Shown piece after piece: positions 8,426 to 16,118 of a stretch of 64,000 bases of DNA (position 1 is the stretch's first letter; each line of letters starts with the position of its first letter). The translations under genes were made by a program, and so were the position numbers. The DNA is from JBGTFE01 sp049799955. GTDB lineage: Bacteria; Acidobacteriota; Blastocatellia; Pyrinomonadales; Pyrinomonadaceae. The DNA is taken from contig JBARIW010000041.1 of assembly GCA_049799955.1 (NCBI GenBank), positions 1 through 64,000 on the forward strand, read 5' to 3'. Under the pieces are notes generated by a model that did not search any database, was not told the origin of the DNA, and saw nothing but the letters and a program-made list of their open reading frames with translations.

Positions 8426-8699
8426 AAATCGATGTTTTAGCCGCTAATTCCGGTGTTTTCTCTTTCAATTCCGCTGTTCTGATAACTCATTCCGATATTC
8501 TGACGACTCATTCCGGTGTTTTAGCGATTCATTCCGCATTTTTGACGATTCATTCTGTAGTTTAAATCGTTCATCCTGATGTTCTGACGATTCATCCTGC
8601 ATTTTCAAAAGCTCATTCCGTTGTTCAAATTATCCATTCCGCGTTTTTAAACGTTCATTCCACTGTTCAAAACGTCCATTCTGCTGTTCAAATCATTCC
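8426..8699 (+). repeat. Degenerate tandem array, exact 21-base period (array 1)
   Basis: ATTCC-like anchors occur at 8447, 8468, 8489, 8510, 8531, 8552, 8573, 8594, 8615, 8636, 8657 and 8678, every step 21 bases, with a weaker unit at 8426. The consensus is roughly CATTCCGnTGTTCTGACGAT. Units differ at many positions, so this is an old or functionally constrained array rather than a fresh duplication. It lies between two convergent genes (GGDEF-EAL and sdhB). One plus-strand frame reads as heptapeptides (HSxVLTI-like) but has a TAA, no start and no ribosome site. Confidence 0.85.
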
Positions 8700-8735
8700 T
8701 TCGAAGCTTTGCGCCGGCTATTAAAGAATAAAAAG

Positions 8736-8819
8736 AAATAAACCGCTAAATAACACGCGCATAACACAAATAAAATTCTTTTTATTTAGTGTTTCTTCGT
8801 GTTATTTAGCGGTTTATTT
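8736..8819. terminator. Perfect 22-base inverted repeat between convergent genes
   Basis: Left arm AAATAAACCGCTAAATAACA.. (8736-8757) pairs exactly with the right arm at 8798-8819. The spacer also carries partial symmetry. It ends 10 bases before the sdhB stop, so it could act as a two-way terminator for the GGDEF-EAL gene and the sdh operon. It also belongs to the set of gap-filling palindromes of this window. Confidence 0.65.
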
Positions 8820-8829
8820 TTTGTTTTCT

Positions 8830-9633
8830 TTATTTTCTAAGCCAGCCGAACAAAGCGTTGACGGTAATGTCACGGTTTGTTTCGTAAATAGCGCGCGTCA
8901 GCGGAATTCCCATCGGGCAAACTTGTACGCAGTTTTGCGCGTTTCCGCAATTTGCGATGCCGTCATCCTGCGTCAAGCCTTCAAGCCGTTCGTCAATCGT
9001 GAATTTCCCGGTCGGATGCATATTGAAAAGCTTTGCCTGCGCGATTGCCTGCGGTCCGATGTAATTGTCTTCCGAATACTGCGGGCAGGCTTCCAGACAA
9101 CAGCCGCACGTCATACAGCGCGAATAGGCGTAACGCTCCTGCGCCGTTTCGTTCGACATCGCCGCGCCCGCGCCCAAATCATGATAGCCGTCAAGCTCAA
9201 CCCACGCGTGAACTTGTTTGAGATGTTCGAACATCCGCGAACGGTCAACCTTCAAATCGCGCACGTTCGGAAATTTGCTCATAGGCTCTAAAATTACCGT
9301 ATTTCCGCCGCTTGCGAGCAGCAAATCGTCAATCAAAGCCGAACACGACTGGCGCACTTTTCCGTCTATAACCATCGTGCAGATGCCGCAAACCTGTTCG
9401 AGACAGCTCATATCCCAAACCGGCGGCGTGGTCTGCTTGCCGTCTTTCGTTACGGGATTTTTGCGAATGTCCATTAAAGCGGAAATGACATTGAGATTTC
9501 TCCTGTAAGGAATCTCAAAAGTTTCCCAGTAGCTCGCCGCATCCGTTTTATCGCGCCGCTGAATTTTTATCTCGACCGTCTGCGGCGGATTTTCCAAACG
9601 CTTTTTTTCGTGGTGTCCGTTTGTTTCACTCAT
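8830..9633 (-). CDS. sdhB: Succinate dehydrogenase iron-sulfur subunit
   Basis: 267 residues, the electron-transfer subunit of complex II. The [2Fe-2S] cluster ligands are in CLEQVCGICTMVIDGKVRQSC. The ferredoxin-like half has CMTCGCCLEACPQ and CGNAQNCVQVCPMG for the [4Fe-4S] and [3Fe-4S] clusters. The sequence is of the B. subtilis/epsilon type that works with a single five-helix SdhC. It is the last gene of the leftward sdh operon, starting 3 bases after a secreted protein gene. An RLENPPQTVEIKIQRR start region precedes the first ferredoxin strand. Confidence 0.95.
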   Translation of the reverse strand: MSETNGHHEKKRLENPPQTVEIKIQRRDKTDAASYWETFEIPYRRNLNVISALMDIRKNPVTKDGKQTTPPVWDMSCLEQVCGICTMVIDGKVRQSCSALIDDLLLASGGNTVILEPMSKFPNVRDLKVDRSRMFEHLKQVHAWVELDGYHDLGAGAAMSNETAQERYAYSRCMTCGCCLEACPQYSEDNYIGPQAIAQAKLFNMHPTGKFTIDERLEGLTQDDGIANCGNAQNCVQVCPMGIPLTRAIYETNRDITVNALFGWLRK

Positions 9634-9636
9634 AAA

Positions 9637-10386
9637 TTAATTGTTTATTCCAATAACCTTGCCATTGCCCCAAAACCACACGCTCCCGCGTCCGAGCATC
9701 GCGCCGTCATAGCGATGAAACATATTGTGCGCGACCGTTTGCCGGATTTCTTCAACAAACTCTTTATAGAAAATCTTGTCGTAATTCTGCAAAAGCGCGG
9801 CTTTATTCTTTATTTTTACCGCTTTCTTCCCGACGCGAACTTCTATCGGAAATTTGATAAACGACGCGACCTGCCGCCTGTCGCCATTCAAAACCGCTTG
9901 ACGAAAAGCCTGAACCTTTCGCTCAAATTCAGCGGCGTCGGGCGCTTCAATATCTTCGTAACGATTTCCGGCGGCAATGCCCGAGCCTTGTAGCAATCTT
10001 AGCTTAAACGGTAAACCTTGCGTTTCGCCGTTTTTTGTCCAGTTTCCTTCGACATTATCAATTTCATTTTTCAGAAATTTTCCGCGAAAGCTCGACGCGA
10101 CTTTACCGCTCTTATCCAGCTCTTCAAAAGTAACGTTTCCGTCCTGCGCGATACTGCACCGAAGCGGAATATCCTTCAAATATTTGACGTAGAAATAGCT
10201 GCATTCGAGATTATCGCCGCGGTCGATGTCGTCCGTTTTCGTCGAAACCAGCGTGAAACCGATTTTCTCGCTTCCCAAAGTCCCTTCAAAATCCCAAAGC
10301 CATTTGTTCTGCGCTTTAACGCTGCAAATCGAAGCGAAAGCTATCACCAACGCCAAAGCCAACTTTATTGAAATCCGCAAAATCAT
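9637..10386 (-). CDS. Secreted protein of unknown function inside the sdh operon
   Basis: About 249 residues from the ATG at 10386, chosen because a signal peptide (ISIKLALALVIAFASICSVKA) starts there and GAGG lies just upstream; a longer frame to 10440 would overlap sdhA. The mature part has a beta-rich first half (WDFEGTLGSEKIGFTLVS) and a C-terminal half (FRQAVLNGDRRQVASFIKFP) like NTF2/SnoaL-fold domains. It lies between sdhA and sdhB with gaps of 20 and 3 bases. No function is recognised; export means it is not a normal complex II subunit. Confidence 0.7.
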   Translation of the reverse strand: MILRISIKLALALVIAFASICSVKAQNKWLWDFEGTLGSEKIGFTLVSTKTDDIDRGDNLECSYFYVKYLKDIPLRCSIAQDGNVTFEELDKSGKVASSFRGKFLKNEIDNVEGNWTKNGETQGLPFKLRLLQGSGIAAGNRYEDIEAPDAAEFERKVQAFRQAVLNGDRRQVASFIKFPIEVRVGKKAVKIKNKAALLQNYDKIFYKEFVEEIRQTVAHNMFHRYDGAMLGRGSVWFWGNGKVIGINN

Positions 10387-10405
10387 ATTTGTTCCTCGGG
10401 CAAAA

Positions 10406-12334
10406 TCAATCTTCTTCTTTGATAGATTCGCCTTCGGCAACTTTTTTGCCTTCTTTTACCCACGTTTCTTCGCGTCCCGGCGATTCCGGTTTCAGCTCGC
10501 TTCCCGGCTGCAAAATCTGCGGCGCGCCGCCTTTTTCGGTTGTCGCCGCTTTCGCTTTGCCTTTCGTGTAATCACGCTTGCGCGGCTCGATTAAGCCGAT
10601 GTCCACCGCTTCGTAAGACAAAACCGGCGCTTCTTCCGAGTATTCGGCAATCGTGGTTTTCAAAAATTCCTCGTCGTTGCGGTCAGGAAAATCCGGTTTG
10701 TAATGCGCGCCGCGCGATTCGTTGCGGTTCAGAGCGCCGAGCGTGATAACGCGCGCGAGCTGGAGCATATTCCAAAGCTGCCGCGCGTGCGGAACAGCCT
10801 GCGTCGCCCAGAGGTTCGAATCGTTTATGGAAATGTGTTTAAAACGGTCAATCAGCTCGACGATTTTCTCGTCAGTCGCTTTCAAACGGTCATTATACCG
10901 GACAACCGTTACGTTATCCGTCATCCATTTTCCAAGCTCGTCGTGGATTTTATATTGATTTTCCGCACCTTCGTTTTTAACGATTTGAGCGTTAATTTCT
11001 CTCTGACGCTTCAATTCCGCTTCGTGAGTTCCATTTGTTTCACTGCTTCCGCGCTCGACGTTTTTTGCGTATTCAATCGCCGAAGGCGCGGCGACAAATC
11101 CGCCGTAAACGCAGCTGACAAGTGAGTTTGCGCCGAGACGATTTGCGCCGTGAATCGAATAATCGCACTCGCCCGCCGCGAAAAGTCCCGGAATATTCGT
11201 GCGCTGCTCGAAATCGACCCAAAGCCCGCCCATCGAATAGTGAACGCCCGGAAAAATTCGCATCGGAACGTATCGCGGGTCGTCGCCGACAAACATTTCG
11301 TAAATTTCCAGAATCGCGCCCAGTTTTCTCGTTAAAGTTTCCGCCGGGATATGCGTCAAATCGAGATAAACCTGATTTTCGCCGCCGACGCCGTAGCCTT
11401 CGAGACAAACCTGAAAAATCTCGCGCGTGGCAATATCGCGCGGAACTAGATTGCCGTAAGCCGGATATTTTTCTTCGAGAAAATACCAGCGCTCTGCGGT
11501 CGGAATGTCTTTCGGATTGCGCGCGTCGCCCTGATTTTTCGGAACCCAAACACGCCCGCCTTCGCCGCGCGCCGACTCCGACATCAAACGCAATTTGTCT
11601 TCGCCCGGAATCGAAGTCGGGTGAACCTGTATAAATTCGCCGTTCGCATATCGCGCGCCTTGCTGATAAGCCGCCGAAACCGCGCTTCCCGTGCAGGTCA
11701 TCGAGTTGGTCGATTTGCCGAAAATAAGTCCCGGTCCGCCCGTCGCCATAATCACGGCGTCAGCTTGAAAAGCCTTTAATTCGAGCGTCTGCAAATTCAT
11801 CGCAATCAGACCGCGACAAACCTGATAATCGTCCAGAACGAGCGAGAGCATTTCCCAGCCTTCGTATTTGTTGACTTTTCCGGCGGCTTCCCATTTGCGA
11901 ACCTGTTCGTCCAATCCGTAAAGCAGCTGCTGTCCGGTCGAAGCGCCCGCGAAAGCCGTGCGGTGATGAAGCGTTCCGCCGAAACGCCGGAAATCGAGCA
12001 AACCTTCTTTCGTGCGTGAAAACGGAACGCCCATCCTGTCAAAAAGGTAAATAATCTGCGGCGCCATCTCGCACATTTTCTGTACGGGCGGCTGATTCGC
12101 CAGAAAATCGCCGCCGTAAACCGTGTCGTCAAAATGTTTCCACGGCGAATCGCCTTCGCCCTTCGTATTGACCGCGCCGTTAATTCCGCCCTGAGCGCAG
12201 ACCGAATGCGAGCGTTTGACCGGAACGACCGAAATCAAATCTACTTCGTGTCCCGCCTCGGCAATTTTCATCGCCGCCGCAAGTCCCGCAAGCCCGCCGC
12301 CGACAATCGCTATTTTTAATCCGTTCGATGCCAT
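10406..12334 (-). CDS. sdhA: Succinate dehydrogenase flavoprotein subunit
   Basis: About 642 residues; oxidises succinate to fumarate with covalent FAD. The FAD dinucleotide motif is IAIVGGGLAGLAAAMK, the flavinylation His is in KRSHSVCAQGG, and substrate residues are in FIQVHPTSIPG and RLGANSLVSCVYGG. I take the ATG at 12334 (MASNG); a TTG three codons earlier overlaps the toxin stop. In the usual operon sdhA follows sdhC directly, but here a toxin-antitoxin pair lies between them. The C-terminus is a charged, probably disordered tail. Confidence 0.95.
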   Translation of the reverse strand: MASNGLKIAIVGGGLAGLAAAMKIAEAGHEVDLISVVPVKRSHSVCAQGGINGAVNTKGEGDSPWKHFDDTVYGGDFLANQPPVQKMCEMAPQIIYLFDRMGVPFSRTKEGLLDFRRFGGTLHHRTAFAGASTGQQLLYGLDEQVRKWEAAGKVNKYEGWEMLSLVLDDYQVCRGLIAMNLQTLELKAFQADAVIMATGGPGLIFGKSTNSMTCTGSAVSAAYQQGARYANGEFIQVHPTSIPGEDKLRLMSESARGEGGRVWVPKNQGDARNPKDIPTAERWYFLEEKYPAYGNLVPRDIATREIFQVCLEGYGVGGENQVYLDLTHIPAETLTRKLGAILEIYEMFVGDDPRYVPMRIFPGVHYSMGGLWVDFEQRTNIPGLFAAGECDYSIHGANRLGANSLVSCVYGGFVAAPSAIEYAKNVERGSSETNGTHEAELKRQREINAQIVKNEGAENQYKIHDELGKWMTDNVTVVRYNDRLKATDEKIVELIDRFKHISINDSNLWATQAVPHARQLWNMLQLARVITLGALNRNESRGAHYKPDFPDRNDEEFLKTTIAEYSEEAPVLSYEAVDIGLIEPRKRDYTKGKAKAATTEKGGAPQILQPGSELKPESPGREETWVKEGKKVAEGESIKEED

Positions 12335-12339
12335 AATTT

Positions 12340-12615
12340 TCAATAAACTTCGTCGTGTGTACCTATTGTTTGTAATAAAATCGCGTCTTCGTTTTCGTAT
12401 TTTACAAGCTTGAAAACTATCCGAATGTCATAAGCAGCGCTACATGACCAATGACCTTCAAATCTGCCTTTTAATTTGTGGGTTTTCAAATTCGGGCTAA
12501 ACATATCCTTTTCCAAAGTTTTCAATGTTGTTTGAACAACTCCTCCAAGATGCGCGTTTCTCTTAAATAAACGTTTCGAGGCTCTTATGAAAGTTGGAGA
12601 ATACAACAATTTCAC
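12340..12615 (-). CDS. RelE/ParE-family toxin (YafQ-like mRNA interferase)
   Basis: 91 residues. SPTFIRASKRLFKRNAHLG opens like RelE/YafQ toxins; LKTHKLKGRFEGHWSCSAAYDIRIVFKL and the end IGTHDEVY match the family's LKG..G..S..I..D.R..F / GTHDEVY pattern. These toxins cut mRNA in the ribosome. The start overlaps the antitoxin stop by 4 bases (ATGA), the usual translational coupling. The stop nearly touches the start of sdhA, so the pair is embedded in the sdh operon. Confidence 0.85.
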   Translation of the reverse strand: MKLLYSPTFIRASKRLFKRNAHLGGVVQTTLKTLEKDMFSPNLKTHKLKGRFEGHWSCSAAYDIRIVFKLVKYENEDAILLQTIGTHDEVY

Positions 12616-12833
12616 GGCGTAACCTCTTTCATAAATTCGTCAACGCTCATCGGCTTGCATAAGCCTTCTTCAAATTCTTTTTCCGAACTCTCTATATCCT
12701 CCAATAATTGATTTCGCCGATTTTCTGCCAAACGATGCTGTAAAATATCAACCAGAGTTTCTTTTTCATCAACTGTAAATTCTTCGATTGTCTCTAAAAC
12801 ATCAGCAAATTTTGACTGCATAATTTTCACCAT
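12612..12833 (-). CDS. Antitoxin of the RelE-type pair
   Basis: 73 residues from the ATG at 12833 (an ATG at 12821 is also possible, with GGTGA in front). It is small, acidic and helical (TIEEFTVDEKETLVDILQHR, then MSVDEFMKEV at the end), as expected for an antitoxin that wraps the toxin. The start is 3 bases after the sdhC stop, and the toxin overlaps its end. No DNA-binding motif is obvious. Confidence 0.8.
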   Translation of the reverse strand: MVKIMQSKFADVLETIEEFTVDEKETLVDILQHRLAENRRNQLLEDIESSEKEFEEGLCKPMSVDEFMKEVTP

Positions 12834-12836
12834 TTA

Positions 12837-13571
12837 TTAAAATTTTCTTGTCCCGCCCGTTGGTACGACTACGCCTTGTTTTTCCGCCTCGCTGCAAAAT
12901 GCCTGCGGAAGCAATCCGCACGGACGAACAAAGGCGACCGCCGCGTTTGTTCCGACCGCGAATAAAAATACCGAAAGTCCGATGCAGGCGTAGAGCGCGT
13001 ATTTCTGCGCCTTTTCGCCGATTAAAATTCCCCAGTCAACCGCAAAAAGGAAAAAGCCGTAAGCCAGATGCCACGCGGTCGCGCCGACGCCTAAAATATA
13101 AAAAAGCAAAACAATAATATTCTTAAATTCAGCCGCGACAATCGTAAAAGCTTTGTCGGCATTTCCGGCGACCGGATTTCCAAACGATTCGAGTCCCGGA
13201 ATTATGCCGAAACGCAGATTCAAAATATGAAACAGCAAAAAGAAAAACAGGAAAATGCCCGTAACGCGCTGAAAAATATAAAACCAGTTGCGCCCGTAAT
13301 TGTAATTTCCGATGTTCGGACGCGCTTCAGCCGAGATAATCACGCCGTAAACCGAGTGGAAAACGAGCGGCAGAAAGATGCCGAAAATCTCGACGAACAA
13401 CAGATAAGGAATGTCGTGAATATCCTTAACGTGCTTATTAAAGCTCGACGCGCCGCCGAGCGCCGCCGAGTTTGTATACATATGCACCAGAAAAAACGCG
13501 CCGAGCGGGACGATTCCCGTCAACTGGTGCAATTTGCGGAGCAAAAATGTTCTGCTAAGTTTAATTGCCAT
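12837..13571 (-). CDS. sdhC: Succinate dehydrogenase cytochrome b558 subunit
   Basis: 244 residues with five membrane helices; anchors complex II and passes electrons to quinone through two b haems. Candidate haem His residues are in LRKLHQLTG, FFLVHMY, VFHSVYG, LFHILNL and WHLAYGF, the arrangement of the B. subtilis SdhC family. It is the first gene of the leftward operon sdhC-antitoxin-toxin-sdhA-secreted protein-sdhB. The C-terminal 30 residues (GLLPQAFCSEAEKQG...) extend past the last helix. Confidence 0.93.
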   Translation of the reverse strand: MAIKLSRTFLLRKLHQLTGIVPLGAFFLVHMYTNSAALGGASSFNKHVKDIHDIPYLLFVEIFGIFLPLVFHSVYGVIISAEARPNIGNYNYGRNWFYIFQRVTGIFLFFFLLFHILNLRFGIIPGLESFGNPVAGNADKAFTIVAAEFKNIIVLLFYILGVGATAWHLAYGFFLFAVDWGILIGEKAQKYALYACIGLSVFLFAVGTNAAVAFVRPCGLLPQAFCSEAEKQGVVVPTGGTRKF

Positions 13572-13713
13572 TTTATTTAGAATCTTTCGATTTTATTCTA
13601 ACCTGTGATAAATATTCTGAAATTTTAACCGCCAAATCGCAAATCTAAAATCGAAAATCCTCAGAATTTCTATCATACTTCGTTTTTTTAATAAGATAAA
13701 ATGAATTCTCTTG

Positions 13714-13724
13714 CACATATTGTG
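13714..13724. promoter_or_regulatory. CACA-TAT-TGTG dyad, possible LysR-regulator site
   Basis: CACATATTGTG is a perfect dyad with a 3-base centre in the divergent region between sdhC (-) and the LysR gene (+). The wider TTGCACATATTGTGTAG fits the loose T-N11-A LysR box. Such regulators usually bind between themselves and a divergent target, so sdh may be the target; this is inference. Confidence 0.35.
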
Positions 13725-13743
13725 TAGAAAAACTTATTATTAC

Positions 13744-13821
13744 ATTGAACATTTATCATTTATCATTTATCAAAAAAAACTCAGCGATATTGATAAATGA
13801 TAAATGTTCAATGATAAATGA
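13744..13821. repeat. Inverted repeat of 7-base TTTATCA units
   Basis: ATTGAACATTTATCATTTAT.. (22 bases from 13744, followed by a third TTTATCA unit) pairs perfectly with a 22-base stretch inside 13791-13813, with a short loop. The right arm ends 5 bases before the ATG of the LysR gene, so it lies in that gene's leader. One of the heptamer palindromes discussed in the findings. Confidence 0.85.
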
Positions 13822-13825
13822 AAAA

Positions 13826-14707
13826 ATGCACATTGAAACCTTAAAAGTATTTTGCGACCTTGTTGATATGCAGAGCTTTTCGCTCGCGGCGGAGCGGAAT
13901 TTTGTTACGCAGTCGGCGGTGAGCCAGCAGGTGCGCACGTTGGAAGACAAATTTAACCGCCGGTTGTTAGAGCGCGTGCGCGGTCGGCGCGAAGTGCGCT
14001 TGACGCCTTCGGGCGAGGTTTTTTATCGTGAGGCGAAAAATGTTCTGGCGAGTTTTGACCAGCTTCAGGAAAGTATGCGCGGGCTGGTCGGGAAAATCAG
14101 CGGAACTGTAAAAGTCGCCACCGTTTACAGCGTCGGGCTGCACGAGCTTCCGCCGAAGGTGCGCGAATTTATGACGAAATTTCCCGCCGCCAAGATTGAT
14201 TTGGAATATTCAAGGATGACGCGCGTTGTGCGCGACGTTCTGAACGGCTCGGTCGAGCTTGGCGTCGTTACATTTCCCGAACCGAAACGCGGGCTGGCGA
14301 TTGTGCCGATGACCGGCGACCGTCTCGTTTTGATTTGCCCGCCCGACCACGAATTTGCGGAACGCGAGGAAATAAAAGCAAGAGAGCTGGACGGGCACGA
14401 TTTCGTGCTTTTCGAGCGCGACATTCCGACGCGCAAGGCGACCGATAAAATATTGAAATCTCACGGCGTTACGATTAGAAAAGTTGCCGAATTCGACAAT
14501 ATCGAGACGATAAAACGCGCCGTCGAAGTCGGTTTCGGTCTGGCAATCGTCCCGCATCCGTCGGTTATGGACGAAGAAAAAAACAAACAGCTCGCCGTCG
14601 TCGAGCTTGCCGAAAAAGAATGGATTCGCCCGGTCGGAATAATTTACCGAAGCGACCGGACGCTTTCGCTGGCGGCTAAAAAATTCGTCAAACTGCTCGA
14701 AAAATAA
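13826..14707 (+). CDS. LysR-family transcriptional regulator
   Basis: 293 residues from the ATG at 13826. A longer frame from 13745 would translate the upstream palindrome and is rejected because MHIETLKVFCDLVDMQSFS is the standard LysR beginning. The winged helix-turn-helix is at residues 1-65 (AAERNFVTQSAVSQQVRTLE). The effector domain follows (GTVKVATVYSVG, GSVELGVVTFPEP, GFGLAIVPHP). The inducer is unknown; the CysB-like arrangement is only a broad resemblance. It is divergent from sdhC. Confidence 0.9.
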   Translation: MHIETLKVFCDLVDMQSFSLAAERNFVTQSAVSQQVRTLEDKFNRRLLERVRGRREVRLTPSGEVFYREAKNVLASFDQLQESMRGLVGKISGTVKVATVYSVGLHELPPKVREFMTKFPAAKIDLEYSRMTRVVRDVLNGSVELGVVTFPEPKRGLAIVPMTGDRLVLICPPDHEFAEREEIKARELDGHDFVLFERDIPTRKATDKILKSHGVTIRKVAEFDNIETIKRAVEVGFGLAIVPHPSVMDEEKNKQLAVVELAEKEWIRPVGIIYRSDRTLSLAAKKFVKLLEK

Positions 14708-14761
14708 TTGTCAATCTAAAACTTTTGCTTCCATGTTTGGTAGTTGCCATCTTTAAAAATT

Positions 14762-15157
14762 ATGATAGTCCCCAATTCCGATTCGCCCGATTCGTATAAC
14801 ATTTCTTTCGAATATCGCCCCGAATATTTATACGTCTATGTTTCGGGCGAGCACGACAGTTAAGATATTTCGCTGCGATACTGGTAGGAAGTTGCCGACG
14901 AATGTTCGAAGAAAGAGGTCAAAAAGGTTTTAATCGAAGAAGACATTCCCGAAGCGATTTCGATGGGCGAAATGTATAAACTGGCTTCGGAAATCCCGCA
15001 GTTGGGTTTTTACGGAATTCGAATCGCTTTTGTTGACCGACATATCGAACAGCAGGGTTCGAACGAGTTCGGCGAGCTTGTCGCCGTCAATCGCGGAATG
15101 TACGGAAAGATTTTTAATGATTTTAACGTGGCTGAGAAGTGGCTTTTATCTCAATAG
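14762..15157 (+). pseudogene. Small conserved-type ORF broken by two in-frame stops
   Basis: One frame runs from ATG 14762 to TAG 15157 (about 131 codons) and would be a clean protein except for TAA at 14861-14863 and TAG at 14885-14887. It reads MIVPNSDSPDSYNISFEYRP, then YLYVYVSGEHDS, stop, DISLRYW, stop, EVADECSKKEVKKVLIEEDI and on to DFNVAEKWLLSQ. The pattern (beta strand, helix, VKKVLIEED strand, helix, strand) suggests a STAS-like fold. Both stops could come from Gln codons by single C-to-T changes. A shorter product from 14963 could still be made. Confidence 0.65.
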
Positions 15158-15166
15158 AAAATTTAC

Positions 15167-15195
15167 TTGACTTGAGAGGATTAGTAGAGTATAAA
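15167..15195 (+). promoter_or_regulatory. Sigma-70 type promoter of the TIR module
   Basis: TTGACT (15167-15172), a 17-base spacer and TATAAA (15190-15195). It is the best -35/-10 pair in the window and lies 120 bases before the TIR start, immediately after the pseudogene. Confidence 0.65.
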
Positions 15196-15318
15196 CACTT
15201 AATCAAACAAATTTATTTTGGGAAAAGAATTAGAAAGCTAAACTAATTGTTGCTTTGTCAGAAGTATTTAGCATAAAAACTTTCACAGCAACGCGTAGAG
15301 ATTTAACACGTATTGCCC

Positions 15319-16113
15319 ATGACTGAAGAATCTGCGACATTACAACAGACCAAGCCCGACTATGAATGGGATTTTTTTCTCATTCACGCCGGCGAAGATT
15401 CAGAGGCGGCAAAAAATCTTTATGCTGAATTAAATCCGACGGCAAAAGTTTTTCTTGATGATAAAGATAGACTTGCGGGCAGTCGTTGGAATTCTAAATT
15501 GTCTAAAGCTCAGCGTTCATCGCTTATCAGCCTTGCCCTCGTCACCCCCAACACAGAAAACGCACATTACGCGATTGAAGAGATTGCCATCGCCATTGAA
15601 ATGTCGAGTAGCTATCCATATACGCATCGTGTCATACCGATTTATTTAAACGAGAAAAAACCTCCGAAATATCCGCTTTACGGACTTAAAAGTTTTGATA
15701 GTATCTGCGTCCCGAGCCACGACAGCTTTACCGAAGCCAAAGAAAGTTTGCTCGAGGCACTTAAGGATACGAAGAAGCTGGAAACTAAGAAAGTTCAGAT
15801 TGTGGCGCAACATAAAGGAGCCGTCGCTAAAATTACCAGCAGCGAAAGCAGCAAGGCGGAATTTTTCGCCGGATTAGTCCAAGCTACTACATATAAACAT
15901 TCGATTTTATACACCCTGATTGGATTATTTGTACTCATACTAGTGCTGCTGATTGTCGCCTTAATATTAATACCGACGCTTCTGGTGCAAGTTGTTCTTG
16001 GGTCTCTTTTTGGTGCTTTCGACGCGGCGATTTTATTTTCTATTTTGCAGATTATCTCACGCTCGCTCGGCGACGCAGGGCAAATCGCTCAGGGACGCAT
16101 ATACGGAGGATGA
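15319..16113 (+). CDS. TIR-domain protein with C-terminal membrane helices
   Basis: 264 residues from ATG 15319 (an in-frame TTG at 15313 is less likely). Residues 15-150 form a TIR domain: strand A EWDFFLIHAGED, the region LDDKDRLAGSRWNSKL, strand RSSLISLALVTPNT, and HYAIEEIAIAI, where Glu87/88 occupies the place of the catalytic Glu of NAD-cleaving bacterial TIRs. Two hydrophobic helices (about 196-218 and 222-246) would put the TIR domain at the membrane, facing the cytoplasm. Bacterial TIR proteins often act in phage defence by depleting NAD. The partner gene follows after 5 bases. Confidence 0.85.
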   Translation: MTEESATLQQTKPDYEWDFFLIHAGEDSEAAKNLYAELNPTAKVFLDDKDRLAGSRWNSKLSKAQRSSLISLALVTPNTENAHYAIEEIAIAIEMSSSYPYTHRVIPIYLNEKKPPKYPLYGLKSFDSICVPSHDSFTEAKESLLEALKDTKKLETKKVQIVAQHKGAVAKITSSESSKAEFFAGLVQATTYKHSILYTLIGLFVLILVLLIVALILIPTLLVQVVLGSLFGAFDAAILFSILQIISRSLGDAGQIAQGRIYGG

Positions 16114-16118
16114 TTTTT

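Noticed and set aside
8426..8699. CRISPR array
   Set aside because: Units are 21 bases, contiguous and degenerate throughout, with no constant repeat alternating with unique spacers and no cas gene nearby. The same applies to the arrays at 43226 and 53839.
13745..13825. N-terminal extension of the LysR regulator
   Set aside because: The extra 27 residues are a translation of the heptamer palindrome; the family start is at the ATG at 13826.
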